Below are positions 5,056-5,185 of a DNA stretch of 5,185 nt, piece after piece. The position numbers were made by a program, and so were the translations under genes. Below the pieces are notes generated by a model. That model saw only the letters and a list, made by a program, of their open reading frames with translations, was not told the DNA's origin and ran no database searches. The stretch's first letter is position 1. Every line of letters starts with the position of its first letter. This stretch comes from a bacterium UBP1_UBA4771 (GTDB lineage: Bacteria; Krumholzibacteriota; Krumholzibacteriia; Krumholzibacteriales; Krumholzibacteriaceae), in assembly GCA_002403295.1 (NCBI GenBank), contig DHHN01000024.1:1-5185 (forward strand). Reading direction: 5' to 3'.

Positions 5056-5185
5056 ATGACGAGCAGGGAGCAATCGCTCCGCGTCGCGAAGGCGAGGGCC
5101 CTGAAGGCCCTCGGGCACCCGACGCGGCTGTTCATGATCGAGGAGCTGAGCAAGGGCGAATGCTGCGTGTGCCGGCTCGTCGAGC
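5056..5185 (+). CDS. ArsR/SmtB-family transcriptional regulator, N-terminal part (3' end outside window)
   Basis: The first 43 residues of a winged-helix repressor of the ArsR/SmtB family, whose members are usually about 90-120 aa. The segment ALKALGHPTRLFMIEELSKG (15-34) is the hallmark start of the HTH_5 domain. It is followed by ECCVCRLVE (35-43), which aligns with the ELCVCDL metal-binding helix of arsenic-sensing ArsR proteins. Cys37 and Cys39 form the CxC pair, and Cys36 is an extra neighbour. The protein therefore probably releases DNA on binding a thiophilic metal(loid) or on thiol oxidation. Its own promoter, overlapping palindrome and strong ribosome site indicate a separate autoregulated unit whose target genes lie to the right of the window. 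The DNA-recognition helix is not visible, and the inducer cannot be named from this fragment. Confidence 0.9.
   Translation, partial: MTSREQSLRVAKARALKALGHPTRLFMIEELSKGECCVCRLVE

Overview
The window is a stretch of very GC-rich bacterial chromosome (about 70% G+C by eye) in which every supportable gene reads on the + strand. Gene content suggests a Gram-negative-type (diderm) bacterium that builds surface glycans: two GT4 glycosyltransferases, an exported DUF3108 protein and a polytopic GT39/ArnT-like glycosyltransferase. The combination would fit a deltaproteobacterium-like lineage or a GC-rich candidate phylum of the FCB/Eisenbacteria-Krumholzibacteria kind. That placement is an impression only; no rRNA or marker gene is present.

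Layout. Positions 1-554 hold the C-terminal half of a GT4 glycosyltransferase that enters from the left. It overlaps, through an ATGA junction, a complete second GT4 glycosyltransferase (551-1651). A 130-nt spacer follows (1652-1781). It is clearly more AT-rich than the genes and carries six TGCA tetranucleotides, several short palindromes, a possible promoter and a possible tiny leader ORF. Next is an exported DUF3108 protein (1782-2693), overlapped by 11 nt by a GTG-started gene (2683-3627). That gene encodes an uncharacterised bacterial protein which, in my reading, resembles deoxyhypusine synthase in fold pattern but lacks its catalytic lysine motif. After a small GC hairpin and a 46-nt gap comes a multi-spanning GT39-family glycosyltransferase (3674-4984). 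Immediately downstream, a well-formed sigma70-type promoter (TTGACC, 17 bp, TATTCT), with a perfect inverted repeat centred on its -10 box, drives an ArsR/SmtB-family repressor that begins at 5056 and runs off the right edge.

How the genes fit together. The two GT4 enzymes are translationally coupled and probably act one after the other on a lipid-linked glycan or LPS-type saccharide at the cytoplasmic face. The GT39 protein would transfer a sugar from a polyprenyl-phosphate donor on the outer face of the inner membrane. DUF3108 is periplasmic and of unknown function, tightly coupled to the DHS-like protein. The ArsR gene looks like the start of a separate, self-regulated metal- or redox-responsive unit.

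I see no mobile element, CRISPR array, tRNA or rRNA. No clearly novel multi-gene system is visible. The best leads are the DHS-like protein coupled to DUF3108, the arsR operator/promoter, and the unusual spacer upstream of the DUF3108 gene.
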